From: Viridibacterium sp047600765
GTDB lineage: Bacteria > Pseudomonadota > Gammaproteobacteria > Burkholderiales > Rhodocyclaceae
NCBI GenBank assembly: GCA_047600765.1
Contig: JASGKF010000001.1
Coordinates: 1,302,001 to 1,366,000, forward strand
Direction of reading: 5' to 3'
Length of the DNA: 64,000 bases
Both the position numbers and the translations under genes were made by a program. The notes beneath the pieces were generated by a model. The model did no database searches. It was not told the origin of the DNA and worked only from the letters and a program-made list of their open reading frames with translations. Within the stretch, counting starts at the first letter, position 1. The number at the start of each line of letters is the position of its first letter. This document shows positions 26,998 through 35,424 of the stretch, piece after piece.

Positions 26998-27791
26998 GCC
27001 ATCCCCTTGTCGAAATCAATCCTGAACCAGCGCGCCGCACCTTCGTCCAGCACGCTCACCGGCACGCCATAGGCCACCCCCAGCGCATCGGCCGTCAACA
27101 CCACATCGCGCGCGCCCGACAACGCCCCACCGCGCCCATCCAGCAGCAGCGCATGCGTCGCCAGCGTCCAGGCGAGGTTGAGGTCATGCACCGCCGCGAT
27201 CACCGTGCCCTGCTGTACGCTCCAGTGCTTCAGCAAGCCCTGCAAGGCCGCCTGATGCGCCCAGTCGAGATGCGAAGTCGGCTCGTCGAGCAGCAACAGC
27301 GGCGCGGCCTGCGCGCAGGCCGTGGCGAGGGCCACGCGCTGCCGCTCGCCACCGCTGAGCATGCGTACATCCTTGTCGGCAAGGTGCGCGGCGTCGAGTT
27401 GTTCGAGGCACTGCTGCGCGAGGGCACGGCAGTCGGCCATGCTGCTGCCGGGTTGGCTCGCGAGCGCAGCGCCCGCGACAGTCTCCCAGGCAGTCACGGG
27501 AAAGGGATCCAGCCAGAACTGCGGACACCAGGCACGCTCCCGCGCCAGCTCGCGCGGCGACCATGCCGTGAGCGCTTTGCCACCCAGCACGATGCGGCCC
27601 TGAGCAGGCTGCGTCAGGCCTGCCAGCGCCGCCAGCAACGTCGATTTGCCCGCACCGTTCGAGCCCAACAGCACCCAGCGCTCGCCGGGCTGCACGCGCA
27701 GATTCAGCGCCTCGATGAGCACTCGACCATCCGCCACGCCGCCAGCGCGCAGATGCAGGGCTTCCAGCTGCAAAGGCAGAGCCGCTTTCAT
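26994..27791 (-). CDS. btuD: Cobalamin ABC transporter ATPase BtuD
   Basis: A 265-aa ATPase. Walker A GSNGAGKST, signature LSGGERQRV, Walker B LLLLDEPTSHLD and switch His in VHDLN are all intact. The start at 27791 is selected because it overlaps the btuC stop (ATGA) and begins the ABC fold; the frame remains open upstream through btuC, but that part is antisense-like shadow. Energises BtuC for B12 import. Confidence 0.92.
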   Translation of the reverse strand: MKAALPLQLEALHLRAGGVADGRVLIEALNLRVQPGERWVLLGSNGAGKSTLLAALAGLTQPAQGRIVLGGKALTAWSPRELARERAWCPQFWLDPFPVTAWETVAGAALASQPGSSMADCRALAQQCLEQLDAAHLADKDVRMLSGGERQRVALATACAQAAPLLLLDEPTSHLDWAHQAALQGLLKHWSVQQGTVIAAVHDLNLAWTLATHALLLDGRGGALSGARDVVLTADALGVAYGVPVSVLDEGAARWFRIDFDKGMA

Positions 27792-28765
27792 TGCCCAGCC
27801 CTCCTGCGCAACAACAGCACGAGGAAAACCGGCACACCCACCGCCGCCGACACCACGCCCACCGGCAACTGCGCAGGCGCGATGAGCGTGCGCGCCACCG
27901 TATCGGCGAGCACGAGGAAGACGCCACCCAGCAGCGCCGAGAACGGCAGCAACCACTGCGCGCTGCGCAGGCCAAGCAAACGCACCATGTGCGGCGCCAC
28001 AAGGCCGACGAAACCGATGCTGCCCGCCGTCGCCACCGCCGCACCGATACACACGCAGGAGGCGAGCAACGCAACTCGCCTGCGCTTCGCCACCGGCACG
28101 CCCAAGGTCCAGGCCCAGCCATCGCCGCGCGACATCAGGTCCAGCTCGCGCGCATGTGGCCAGGCCATCACGAAGGCCAGCGCTACACCCGCCCACACCG
28201 GCCACCAGTGCGTCACGCCATTGAGGTCGCCAAGCAGCCAGAAGATGATGTTGCGCAGCTGCTGGTCGTTGGCAATCGCCAGCATGAAGGACACGGCCGC
28301 ACCGCAAGCCGCGCCGATCATCACGCCCACCAGCAGCACAACCACCGTACCTGCCTGCGCACCCGGCAACAGCCCGCGACCCATGCCACGCCAAGCCAGT
28401 GCAAAGACCAGACTCGTCGTCAACAAGGCTCCCAGCATCGCGCCCAGTTCGGCCGACAAAGCGAAAGCCGGCAACCACATCAAGGCGATCAGCGCACCAA
28501 CCGATGCGCCGCTGGTGACGCCCAGCACATGCGGATCGCTGAGCGGGTTGCGCGTCACGATCTGGATCAACGCGCCCCCCAGCGCCAGCGCCGCGCCCGT
28601 GCCGAAGGCGGCCATCACGCGCGGCACGCGGATCATCCAGACGATGTCCGGCGAGGTCCAGCCCCAACCCGACGAACCCAGCATGAGCCCCAGCCAGATC
28701 GCGAAGGGCACGGCTACCAGCGCAACGAGCGATGCAAGCAACAGGGGCGGCGGCTTGAGCGTCAT
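27788..28765 (-). CDS. btuC: Cobalamin ABC transporter permease BtuC
   Basis: A 325-aa FecCD-family permease with about ten hydrophobic helices. IRVPRVMAAFGTGAALALGGALIQ and RNPLSDPHVLGVTSGASVGA are hallmark FecCD sequences, and GSIGFVGLVAPHMVRLL is the conserved late loop that contacts the ATPase. The start overlaps the cobQ stop by 4 bp. Confidence 0.93.
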   Translation of the reverse strand: MTLKPPPLLLASLVALVAVPFAIWLGLMLGSSGWGWTSPDIVWMIRVPRVMAAFGTGAALALGGALIQIVTRNPLSDPHVLGVTSGASVGALIALMWLPAFALSAELGAMLGALLTTSLVFALAWRGMGRGLLPGAQAGTVVVLLVGVMIGAACGAAVSFMLAIANDQQLRNIIFWLLGDLNGVTHWWPVWAGVALAFVMAWPHARELDLMSRGDGWAWTLGVPVAKRRRVALLASCVCIGAAVATAGSIGFVGLVAPHMVRLLGLRSAQWLLPFSALLGGVFLVLADTVARTLIAPAQLPVGVVSAAVGVPVFLVLLLRRRAGQ

Positions 28766-30285
28766 GCACGCTGCTCCACGCTACCGTCCAGAATCGCCAT
28801 CAGCTTCGCCGTATCCATGTGTTCCGCAATCATGTTCGCCAGGCGCTCGATGCTGGCCTCACGCGCGGCCGCCAGATCGGGCGAACGCGGTGCGGTCAGC
28901 CCCGCCCAGGCCAGCAATGCGTCGCAGGCAGCGGGCGTGTCGAAGATGCCATGCACGTAGGTGCCGAGCACCTGTCCGTCGTCCGAGATCGCCCCGTCGG
29001 CCATCTCGCCCAGCAAGCAAGCCGGCCGCTGCAGTGCCGCGCCTTCGCTGACGCCGGCATGGATTTCGTAACCGCTGAACTCCGCCTCGCCCCAGCTCAG
29101 ACGGCCACGCACATTGCGCAGCTGCTTCTCCGGCATCAGCGTCGTGCGCATCGCCAGATAGCCCAGCCCCGCCGCCTCGCCCGCAGCACCTTCGATGCCC
29201 TGCGGATCGCCGATGATTTCGCCGAGCATCTGGAAGCCGCCACAGATGCCGATCAGCTTGCCGCCGTAGCGCAGATGGCGTGCGATGGCGGCATCCCAGC
29301 CCTGCGCACGCAGGAAGGCCAGATCGGCACGCACGGCTTTCGAGCCCGGCAGGATGATGAGGTCGCAGGGCGGGATGGGCATGTCCGGCCCGACGAGGTG
29401 GAAGTCGACTTGCGGATGTGCGCGCAGCGCATCGAAATCGGTGTGGTTGGAGACGCGGGGGTAGACGGGCACGGCGATGCGTACCCTCTCCCGGCCCTGC
29501 GGGCCACCCTCTCCCGCTTGCGGGAGAGGGAACTGCTCGCGCGGCAAGGCATCTTCTGCCTCCAGCTGCAGCCCCGTCAGATACGGCAAGACTCCCAGCA
29601 CCGGCTTGCCTGTGCGCTCTTCCAGCCAGTCCAGTCCGTTCTGCAGCAGTGCGATATCGCCGCGAAAACGGTTGATGACGAAGCCCTTCACGCGCGCCTG
29701 CTCCGACTCGCTGAGCAAGGCCAGCGTACCGACAAGGTGCGCGAACACGCCGCCCCTGTCGATATCCGCGACGATGATCACCGGGCAGTCCACTGCCTCG
29801 GCGAAGCCCATGTTGGCGATGTCATTGGCGCGCAGATTGATCTCGGCGGGGGAGCCCGCGCCTTCGACGATCACCGCCTCGTACTGGCCACGCAGACGCG
29901 CGAAGGATTCGATCACGGCCGCCTTCGCGGTGGCCTTGTATGCGTGGTAATCGAGCGCTGCCATGTTGCCGATGGCATGCCCCTGGATGATGACCTGCGC
30001 GCCGACGTCAGTCGTCGGCTTGAGCAGCACGGGGTTCATGTCGGTGTGCGGCGCGATGCGGCAGGCCGCAGCCTGCACGGCCTGCGCACGGCCGATTTCG
30101 CCACCATCCTCCGTGACCGCAGAGTTCAACGCCATATTCTGGGGCTTGAACGGCGCCACGCGAACGCCTTGCCGCTGCAGCCAGCGACAGATCGCTGCGA
30201 CGACCGTGCTCTTGCCAGCATCCGAGGTGCAACCCTGCACCATCAGCATGCGGGCACGCGGCGCAAGGGCCTCAGGCGATGACAT
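28762..30285 (-). CDS. cobQ: Cobyric acid synthase
   Basis: A 507-aa enzyme that amidates adenosylcobyrinic acid diamide at b, d, e and g using glutamine. The N-terminal dethiobiotin-synthetase-like domain has QGCTSDAGKSTVVAAICRWL. The C-terminal glutamine amidotransferase domain has IGICGGFQMLGE with the nucleophilic Cys, and the late YVHGIFD with the His. Between the two domains, residues 252-268 (FPLPQAGEGGPQGRERV) are not typical of CobQ. They are encoded by a palindromic repeat (29484-29530). It overlaps the upstream HAD gene by 14 bp. Confidence 0.93.
   Translation of the reverse strand: MSSPEALAPRARMLMVQGCTSDAGKSTVVAAICRWLQRQGVRVAPFKPQNMALNSAVTEDGGEIGRAQAVQAAACRIAPHTDMNPVLLKPTTDVGAQVIIQGHAIGNMAALDYHAYKATAKAAVIESFARLRGQYEAVIVEGAGSPAEINLRANDIANMGFAEAVDCPVIIVADIDRGGVFAHLVGTLALLSESEQARVKGFVINRFRGDIALLQNGLDWLEERTGKPVLGVLPYLTGLQLEAEDALPREQFPLPQAGEGGPQGRERVRIAVPVYPRVSNHTDFDALRAHPQVDFHLVGPDMPIPPCDLIILPGSKAVRADLAFLRAQGWDAAIARHLRYGGKLIGICGGFQMLGEIIGDPQGIEGAAGEAAGLGYLAMRTTLMPEKQLRNVRGRLSWGEAEFSGYEIHAGVSEGAALQRPACLLGEMADGAISDDGQVLGTYVHGIFDTPAACDALLAWAGLTAPRSPDLAAAREASIERLANMIAEHMDTAKLMAILDGSVEQRA
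29484..29530. repeat. Palindromic repeat inserted in frame inside cobQ
   Basis: Two hairpins in tandem: GGCCC-TGC-GGGCC (about 29493-29505), then a perfect 11-bp stem CCCTCTCCCGC (29507-29517), TT, GCGGGAGAGGG (29520-29530). The sequence is preceded by another CCCTCTCCC. This is the widespread proteobacterial CCCTCTCCCGC..GCGGGAGAGGG intergenic repeat, usually found between genes. Here it keeps the frame open and adds about 17 residues. Confidence 0.85.
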
Positions 30286-30934
30286 CCAGCACTTCCGCCA
30301 GGCTCGTCACGCGCGCCACGTAACAAGGCTCATACTGCTCGGGCCACTTTCCATGCCGCTCCAACCATATCGCACGCAAACCGGCACGCGTTGAACCGAC
30401 TGCATCATTCACTGCGCAATCGCCGACGAACCAGGCCTGCCCGGCCGGCACGCCCAGTATCTCCAGCGCGTGCAGATAGATGGCGGGATCAGGCTTCTTG
30501 CTGCCGAACTCTTCCGACACCACGGCCACATCCGCCCACTGCGCCAGCGCCGTGCGATTGATCTTGTCGCGCTGCGTGCGCGAACTGCCGTTGCTGACAA
30601 TGCCGATCTTCCAGCCGCGTGCTTCCAGCGTGTGCAAAGTGTTGAGCGCGTCCGGGAACAAGGTCGGCGCCAGCCAGGCTTGCGAAAGGAAGCGCTCCAC
30701 CAGCGCAGCCACATCGGCAGCCGGCATGTAACGCGCACAGAGCTGTTCGAAGAGTTCGCGGCGTGAAGTGGCGCCCAGATTGTCGATCGCGAGGAAGTCC
30801 TGCACGAAGGCCTCTTCCGTGACGCCCTGCGCCAGACCCTCCTGCCAGATCTGCCGGGCAAAGCGCACGAGGCCTGCACGACGATCGATCAAGGTCTCGT
30901 CGAGGTCGAACAACACGGCACCTTTGAGACTCAT
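30272..30934 (-). CDS. HAD-superfamily hydrolase in the cobalamin operon
   Basis: A 220-aa HAD phosphatase-like protein. Motif I is LFDLDETLID (nucleophile Asp and Asp+2), motif II is VSNGSS and motifs III/IV are KKPDPAIYLHA and WFVGDCAVNDAVGSTRAG. The helical cap (about 20-90) is that of subfamily I. It sits 2 bp downstream of cobO and overlaps cobQ by 14 bp, so it is firmly inside the operon. A substrate in cobalamin assembly, for example alpha-ribazole 5'-phosphate, is an inference from position only. Confidence 0.85.
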   Translation of the reverse strand: MSLKGAVLFDLDETLIDRRAGLVRFARQIWQEGLAQGVTEEAFVQDFLAIDNLGATSRRELFEQLCARYMPAADVAALVERFLSQAWLAPTLFPDALNTLHTLEARGWKIGIVSNGSSRTQRDKINRTALAQWADVAVVSEEFGSKKPDPAIYLHALEILGVPAGQAWFVGDCAVNDAVGSTRAGLRAIWLERHGKWPEQYEPCYVARVTSLAEVLDVIA

Positions 30935-30936
30935 GT

Positions 30937-31548
30937 TCACCACTCGATCCCGGGCATGGCTTTGACGCCGGCCGCGTAAGCATGTTTCTCCAGCCGCATC
31001 TCGGTGACGGTATCGGCTTCGGCCAGCAAACCATCTGGTGCAGCGCGCCCCGTAATGATGAGGTGCTGCATCAATGGCCGCTCGTTGATGACCTGCAGCA
31101 CTTCGTCGAGTGCAAGCCAGCCGTATTTGAGCGTGTAGGTGAATTCGTCGAGGATCAGCAGGTCGATCTTCTCGTCGCGCAGGTAGACACACACCTGCTC
31201 CCAAGCGACGCGCGCCGTCTTGCGATCCTGCTCGTCGTTCTGCGTGTCCCAGGTGAAACCGTCACCCATCACATGCCACTGCACGCGCGTGTGGTCACGG
31301 AAGAAGGCTTCTTCGCCGGTGTCCGAACGGCTCTTGATGAACTGGATGACGGCGCAGTTCATGCCGTGGCCCAGCGCGCGTGCGAGCACGCCGAAGGCCG
31401 CACTGCTCTTGCCCTTGCCGTTGCCGGTGTTCACAAGCAAAAGGCCGCGCTCTTCTTCCGCAGCCTCGATGCGGGCATCGATCAGGGCCTTCTTGCGCTG
31501 CATGCGCGCCTTGTGGCGCGCGGCGCGTTCTTCGTCGACGCCGGACAT
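30937..31548 (-). CDS. cobO: Cob(I)yrinic acid a,c-diamide adenosyltransferase
   Basis: A 203-aa CobO/BtuR-family enzyme that adds the 5'-deoxyadenosyl group from ATP to the cobalt of corrinoids. The modified P-loop NTGNGKGKSSAAFG is typical, with IQFIKSR, DEFTYTLKYGW and LIITGRAAP as further family segments. The start at 31548 follows an AAGGAG 7 bp upstream; an in-frame ATG 30 bp earlier has no such site. It is located 50 bp after btuB. Confidence 0.93.
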   Translation of the reverse strand: MSGVDEERAARHKARMQRKKALIDARIEAAEEERGLLLVNTGNGKGKSSAAFGVLARALGHGMNCAVIQFIKSRSDTGEEAFFRDHTRVQWHVMGDGFTWDTQNDEQDRKTARVAWEQVCVYLRDEKIDLLILDEFTYTLKYGWLALDEVLQVINERPLMQHLIITGRAAPDGLLAEADTVTEMRLEKHAYAAGVKAMPGIEW

Positions 31549-31598
31549 GAACAGCTCCTTGAAGGATGGGCGGGCCATCAGAGACCCGCCCGCGTTGA

Positions 31599-33416
31599 TT
31601 ACTGCATCTGGTAGCGCAGGGTCACGAACGCGCCAAAACCCGCCTGATTGTAGAGGTAGGCCGTCTCGTAGCGCTTGTCGAAGAGGTTCTCGATACGCAG
31701 TTGCAGCTTGAGCGACTTGTCGTAGCGGTACTCGCCGCGCAGATCCCAGGTGCTGTAGCCGCCGAGCTTGGTGGTGTTGGCCGCGTTGTCATAGCTGCGA
31801 CCGCGCGCGTTCCAGGTCAGGCCCATACCGAAGTCGCCGATGTCCTGGTCCGCATCGAAGCGCGCCATCTGGCGCGGACGGCGCACCAGCAGGTTGCCTT
31901 CGCTGGCGCCGCCGGAGTGGTCCTTGGGGTTCTGGAAGGTGGCGTTGGCAGCCAGGCTGGTCTTGCCGAACTTCGCACCACTGGTCAGTTCCAGGCCATG
32001 AATGCGCGCACGCGACACGTTGTTCGGCGGCGAACCGGCGATCAGGTTCTTGATGCGGTTGTCGAAGTACTGCACGCCCCAACGCGCAACGCCTGCCTCA
32101 CCCTTGAAGCCGATTTCCCTGTTGCGTGCCGTTTCGGGCTGCAGGTAGGGGTTGTTGAAGCCGGGGTAGTACAGATGATTGAAGGTCGGCGCCTTGAATG
32201 CGGTGCCGTACGAGGCATTCATCTGCAGAACCTTGCCGAAGGCATAGCCGAAGGCCACGCTGCCGGTGTTGTGGCGGCCGTACTGCTCGTTGTTGTCGTG
32301 ACGCAGCGCGAACTCGGCACTCGCAGAACCGATCTTGCCGAGATACTGGCTGGCAAAGCCCGTGTTGCGGCGGCTCTTCTGCGTATAGGTCGTCGTGCTG
32401 ATGACCTCGTCACGCATCGTGTCTGCGCCCACCACCAGCGTGTGCCCCCTGGCAAACACGAAATTGTTGAACCAGGCCGCGCTGTCGCGACGCGTCAGGA
32501 AACGGCCAGTGAAGGCACCGTTCTTGTAGCTCTTGTTGTCGTCGTGCTGCTGCGCCACGGTGAGGCTGGAGTTCCAGACCTCGAAAGGCGTGAAGTCGAT
32601 CTTGCCGCTGCCCAGCTGGGTGCGCGTATCCGATTCGTTCTGGAAGCCGCCGTCGTAATTGTTGCTGCCGTCGTACTGCAGGTATTGCACTTCGCCGCGA
32701 ACGATCTCGCCGACACTGGCACCGCCACGCACGTTGAACGACACGTTGCTGTAGGGGTCGCGATCAGGTTCGTTGGCAAAGCAACCACCGGACGTACCAC
32801 CGCAGGCATTGAAGCTGCGCGTCTTGCCGCCCGTCACACCCGCGGAAGCCCACAGGCCCGCTGCATCGCCCACACCAGCGAAGGCGCTGCCACTGTAGGT
32901 GCCGCGCGAACCGCCACCCAGGCTAAGGGCCGGATTGCTGGCGCCCTTGCGCGTGAAGATCTGCAGCACACCACCGATGGCTTCCGAGCCATACAGGCTG
33001 GCACGCGGGCCGCGAACGAGTTCGATGCGCTCGATCTGCTCGAGCGGGATGTCCTGCAGGCCGGCCGAGCCGGAGGTGGCCGAACCGATCTTGACGCCGT
33101 CGATCATGATCAGCACGTGGTCAGAGTTAGTGCCACGCAGGAACAGCGAAGTCAGCTTGCCGGGGCCACCAGTATTGGCCAGCGTCACGCCGGGCAGGCC
33201 CGTCAGCACGTCCAGCACCGACTGCGCCTGCTGGCGCTCGATGTCCTTGCGGGTGATGACGGTGACCGGCACCAGGGTCTCGTCGGCAGTACGTGCAACG
33301 CGGTTGGGCGTCACGACCGTGGGCGGCAGTTCTGCAGACTGCTGCGCCAGCGCTTGCGCGCAAAAACCAATGGAAACAAGCGCCAGGGCTGGCGCAGACA
33401 ACTTATGGAAATTCAA
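31599..33416 (-). CDS. btuB: TonB-dependent cobalamin receptor BtuB
   Basis: A 605-aa outer-membrane receptor. A signal peptide (about 2-24, ending AQALA) leads into a TonB box region (PPTVVTPNR), a plug domain (DVLTGLPGVTL, RGTNSDHVLIMIDGVKIGS, IERIELVRGPRASLYGSEAIGGVLQIFT) and a beta-barrel ending in YQMQ. No ATG precedes the signal peptide; TTG at 33416 with GGAG 6 bp before it is the best start. The cobalamin riboswitch upstream supports B12 as ligand. First gene of the B12 operon. Confidence 0.93.
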   Translation of the reverse strand: MNFHKLSAPALALVSIGFCAQALAQQSAELPPTVVTPNRVARTADETLVPVTVITRKDIERQQAQSVLDVLTGLPGVTLANTGGPGKLTSLFLRGTNSDHVLIMIDGVKIGSATSGSAGLQDIPLEQIERIELVRGPRASLYGSEAIGGVLQIFTRKGASNPALSLGGGSRGTYSGSAFAGVGDAAGLWASAGVTGGKTRSFNACGGTSGGCFANEPDRDPYSNVSFNVRGGASVGEIVRGEVQYLQYDGSNNYDGGFQNESDTRTQLGSGKIDFTPFEVWNSSLTVAQQHDDNKSYKNGAFTGRFLTRRDSAAWFNNFVFARGHTLVVGADTMRDEVISTTTYTQKSRRNTGFASQYLGKIGSASAEFALRHDNNEQYGRHNTGSVAFGYAFGKVLQMNASYGTAFKAPTFNHLYYPGFNNPYLQPETARNREIGFKGEAGVARWGVQYFDNRIKNLIAGSPPNNVSRARIHGLELTSGAKFGKTSLAANATFQNPKDHSGGASEGNLLVRRPRQMARFDADQDIGDFGMGLTWNARGRSYDNAANTTKLGGYSTWDLRGEYRYDKSLKLQLRIENLFDKRYETAYLYNQAGFGAFVTLRYQMQ

Positions 33417-33559
33417 GATCGACTCCTGCCGTGCCGCCCGCACGGATATATATGAAAAAGGGCAGAACGCAGGGTGAAAGAGACGGCGCGTACAGAAGAC
33501 GAAAGGTCGACGCAGCATGCCGACATCGCCCACCGCAATGCGCAAACAGAACTCTCCAG

Positions 33560-33731
33560 GCCGGTCTCCGGGCTTGCGAGGGGAGCAGGTCGCTCCGGGC
33601 GCCGCGCCTTCCCGTGTCGAACACAGTGGCGGATTGCGGCGCCTTGACTCACTTACCGTTGCGGGGGCAGCGCCGGCCTGGACGCGCGCGGAACGCGCAT
33701 CGCACCGGCTTCCCGTTTCACCCTGACCAGC
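33560..33731 (-). promoter_or_regulatory. Cobalamin riboswitch
   Basis: Read on the minus strand: a 5' arm GCTGGTC, then GGGAAGCCGGTGCG, the highly conserved CTGCCCCCGCAACGGTAAG (33652-33670 complement), the B12 box GCCACTG (33624-33630), a GGGAAGGC element and the closing GCCCGGAGACCGGC. The closing strands GCTGGTC (33725-33731) and GACCGGC (33560-33566) pair with each other. It lies 144 bp before btuB and would switch the operon off when adenosylcobalamin is present. Confidence 0.95.
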
Positions 33732-33929
33732 GATTGCCGGGCAGGGCACCTGAAGCGGGGCGCATTTTAGCCCGGATACGCCGTCTGTCCGACGTCTTTC
33801 TGCGGCTAACGTGCGGGTTCTGACCTGGATCATGGCGGCCGAGGAGATCTCGGACCTGCCCGACAGTCGCGCCGCAGGGCGGCAGTACTGCCTTGACCCC
33901 GTTTGAAGCCCCGGCCTACCATCCTCCCC

Positions 33930-34133
33930 ATGGACTCCGAACTGAAACAGCTGGAAGAGAACGCCCATCGCCTGCTGGCCGAGTACCAGCAATTGCGCGA
34001 AGAGCATCGCACGCTGGCCGAGCGCAGCACTGCGCTGGAGGCAGACAACCGCCGCCTGCGCGACAAGCTCAACCAGGCGATTGCGCGCGTCGAGGCACTG
34101 ATCGCCCGCCTGCCGGAGCAGGAAGAGTCATGA
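33930..34133 (+). CDS. Small coiled-coil protein upstream of ZapA
   Basis: A 67-aa soluble protein, almost entirely heptad coiled coil (LKQLEENAHRLL, LREEHRTLAERS, LRDKLNQAIARVEAL). Such short genes (TIGR02449/ZapB-like) sit immediately before zapA in many Beta- and Gammaproteobacteria and are thought to be division-associated. The start at 33930 skips nine unrelated residues; the stop overlaps the zapA ATG (ATGA). Confidence 0.75.
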   Translation: MDSELKQLEENAHRLLAEYQQLREEHRTLAERSTALEADNRRLRDKLNQAIARVEALIARLPEQEES

Positions 34134-34435
34134 GCGACAGCGAAAAGATCGACATCGATCTGATGGGTCGTCAATACAGCGTGTCGGTGAAACCCGAAGA
34201 ACGCGAAACCTTGCTCGCCGCGGTGAAGATGGTCGACGAGCGCATGCGCAAGCTGGCCGAAAAATCCTCAGCCGGCGGCGAAGGTCTCGCGCTGATGACC
34301 GCACTCGACATCGCCAACGAATTCATCACGATTCAACACGGCGCAGCAGTTGATCTGCCCGCTTACCGGCGTAGAATCAAAACCGTCGGCGAGCAGATGG
34401 AGCACGCGCTCGCCAAGCAGGAACAGTTGTTCTGA
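34130..34435 (+). CDS. zapA: Cell division protein ZapA
   Basis: A 101-aa FtsZ-ring associated protein that crosslinks FtsZ filaments. The N-terminal globular part (IDIDLMGRQYSVSVKPEERETLLAAVKMVDERM) matches ZapA, and the C-terminal helix forms the tetramer coiled coil. ATG overlaps the preceding stop by 4 bp. 6S RNA follows, the usual zapA-ssrS arrangement. Confidence 0.92.
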   Translation: MSDSEKIDIDLMGRQYSVSVKPEERETLLAAVKMVDERMRKLAEKSSAGGEGLALMTALDIANEFITIQHGAAVDLPAYRRRIKTVGEQMEHALAKQEQLF

Positions 34436-34470
34436 ACAAAGATTTTTGAATGCGGGCACTTCGATGCCCA

Positions 34471-34572
34471 GTTCTGCGTCAGGCCGGTGGCTGGCGCGAA
34501 GACGAGGCGCAGACAGTGCTGAAGCACGGCAAGCCGAAGTTGACAAAGCCAGGCACCGACCTGACGCAGAAC
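34471..34572. repeat. Long inverted repeat between zapA and 6S RNA
   Basis: GTTCTGCGTCAGG (34471-34483) pairs perfectly with CCTGACGCAGAAC (34560-34572). The stem continues with GGTG (34486-34489) to CACC (34554-34557) and CTGGC (34491-34495) to GCCAG (34548-34552), giving 22 base pairs with three mismatched positions. An inner hairpin GTGC-TGAA-GCAC lies at 34516-34527. No T-run follows, so it is not an ordinary terminator, and no target-site duplication flanks it. Its right arm overlaps the region expected to hold the 6S promoter; TTGACA is at 34540-34545. Confidence 0.8.
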
Positions 34573-34577
34573 AAAAG

Positions 34578-34763
34578 TTTTCCCCTGCGGTGTTTGTTAA
34601 GCCCATAACTCCTTGAACCAATGTCTTTTGACACGGTTGCCGGCCACAAAACCCGCTGTTGTGAGCGCCCCTTTGATGGGTGCACCTGATGCGGACCGGT
34701 AGGCGACCCCCTGAACCCAGGTTCAGGAAATTGGGCTGACGGCACAGGCGGGGGAATCCCCAA
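34578..34763 (+). ncRNA. ssrS: 6S RNA
   Basis: About 185 nt that mimic an open promoter and hold RNA polymerase sigma-70 holoenzyme in stationary phase. Recognised from position (directly after zapA) and from the conserved 3' half: CCCTGAACCCAGGTTCAGGA hairpin, then GGGCTGACGGCACAGGCGGGG. That segment can close with CCCCTGCGGTGT at the 5' end. Ends were set by this closing stem and by the terminator that follows. Confidence 0.82.
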
Positions 34764-34767
34764 AGCG

Positions 34768-34807
34768 AACGCGGCCTCATCGTAATGATGAGGCCGCGTT
34801 TCTTTTT
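34768..34807 (+). terminator. Terminator of 6S RNA
   Basis: A 14-bp perfect stem, AACGCGGCCTCATC (34768-34781) with GATGAGGCCGCGTT (34787-34800) and a 5-nt loop, is followed by TCTTTTT. Confidence 0.92.
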
Positions 34808-34914
34808 GTGTCATCAGGCTGTCACACCCCATCTCTGCCCGCATGGCCGATTGACACTGCTGCGCCGCAAAGCCAATCTGCCACCTGACCCCAGCATTCC
34901 ATTGCTCACGACGC

Positions 34915-35385
34915 ATGCGCTACTGGCTGATGAAATCCGAACCGGCGGATTGCTCGATCGACGATCTCGCCACCCTGCCCAACCAGACCGTGGCCTGGTA
35001 CGGCGTGCGCAACTATCAGGCACGCAATTTCATGCGTGACCAGATGAAGCGCGGTGATCTGGCTTTCTTCTATCACTCGTCCTGCCCACGCCCCGGCATT
35101 GCCGGCATCGTCTGCATTGCCAGTCCGGCTTACCCGGACGAGACCCAGTTCGACCCCAAGAGCCGTTACTTCGACCCCAAGTCCTCGGTCGAAGAACCGC
35201 GCTGGCTCAATGTCGACGTCAAGCTGGTCGAGAAGACACCTTTCGTTGATCTGTCCGTGCTGCGTGACACCGAATCGCTGGCATCGATGCGCGTACTGCA
35301 GAAGGCCAACCGCCTGTCGATCACGCCGGTCGATGCGGAAGAGTGGCGCACCATCACCACGCGGCTGATGAAGCCAAAGGGCTGA
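34915..35385 (+). CDS. EVE-domain protein
   Basis: A 156-aa single-domain EVE protein (PUA-like fold) related to eukaryotic THYN1. YWLMKSEPADCSIDDL, WYGVRNYQARNFM and GDLAFFYHSSC are diagnostic. EVE domains read modified bases in DNA or RNA; free-standing bacterial ones have no firmly assigned ligand. It is located after 6S RNA where ygfA sits in enterobacteria. Confidence 0.9.
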   Translation: MRYWLMKSEPADCSIDDLATLPNQTVAWYGVRNYQARNFMRDQMKRGDLAFFYHSSCPRPGIAGIVCIASPAYPDETQFDPKSRYFDPKSSVEEPRWLNVDVKLVEKTPFVDLSVLRDTESLASMRVLQKANRLSITPVDAEEWRTITTRLMKPKG

Positions 35386-35424
35386 ATGCGCTAAGCTGCG
35401 GATCCCTCCCGCAGCAAGCATCCC

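Noticed and set aside
34471..34572. Miniature transposon (MITE)
   Set aside because: No target-site duplication at the ends and no second copy in this window.
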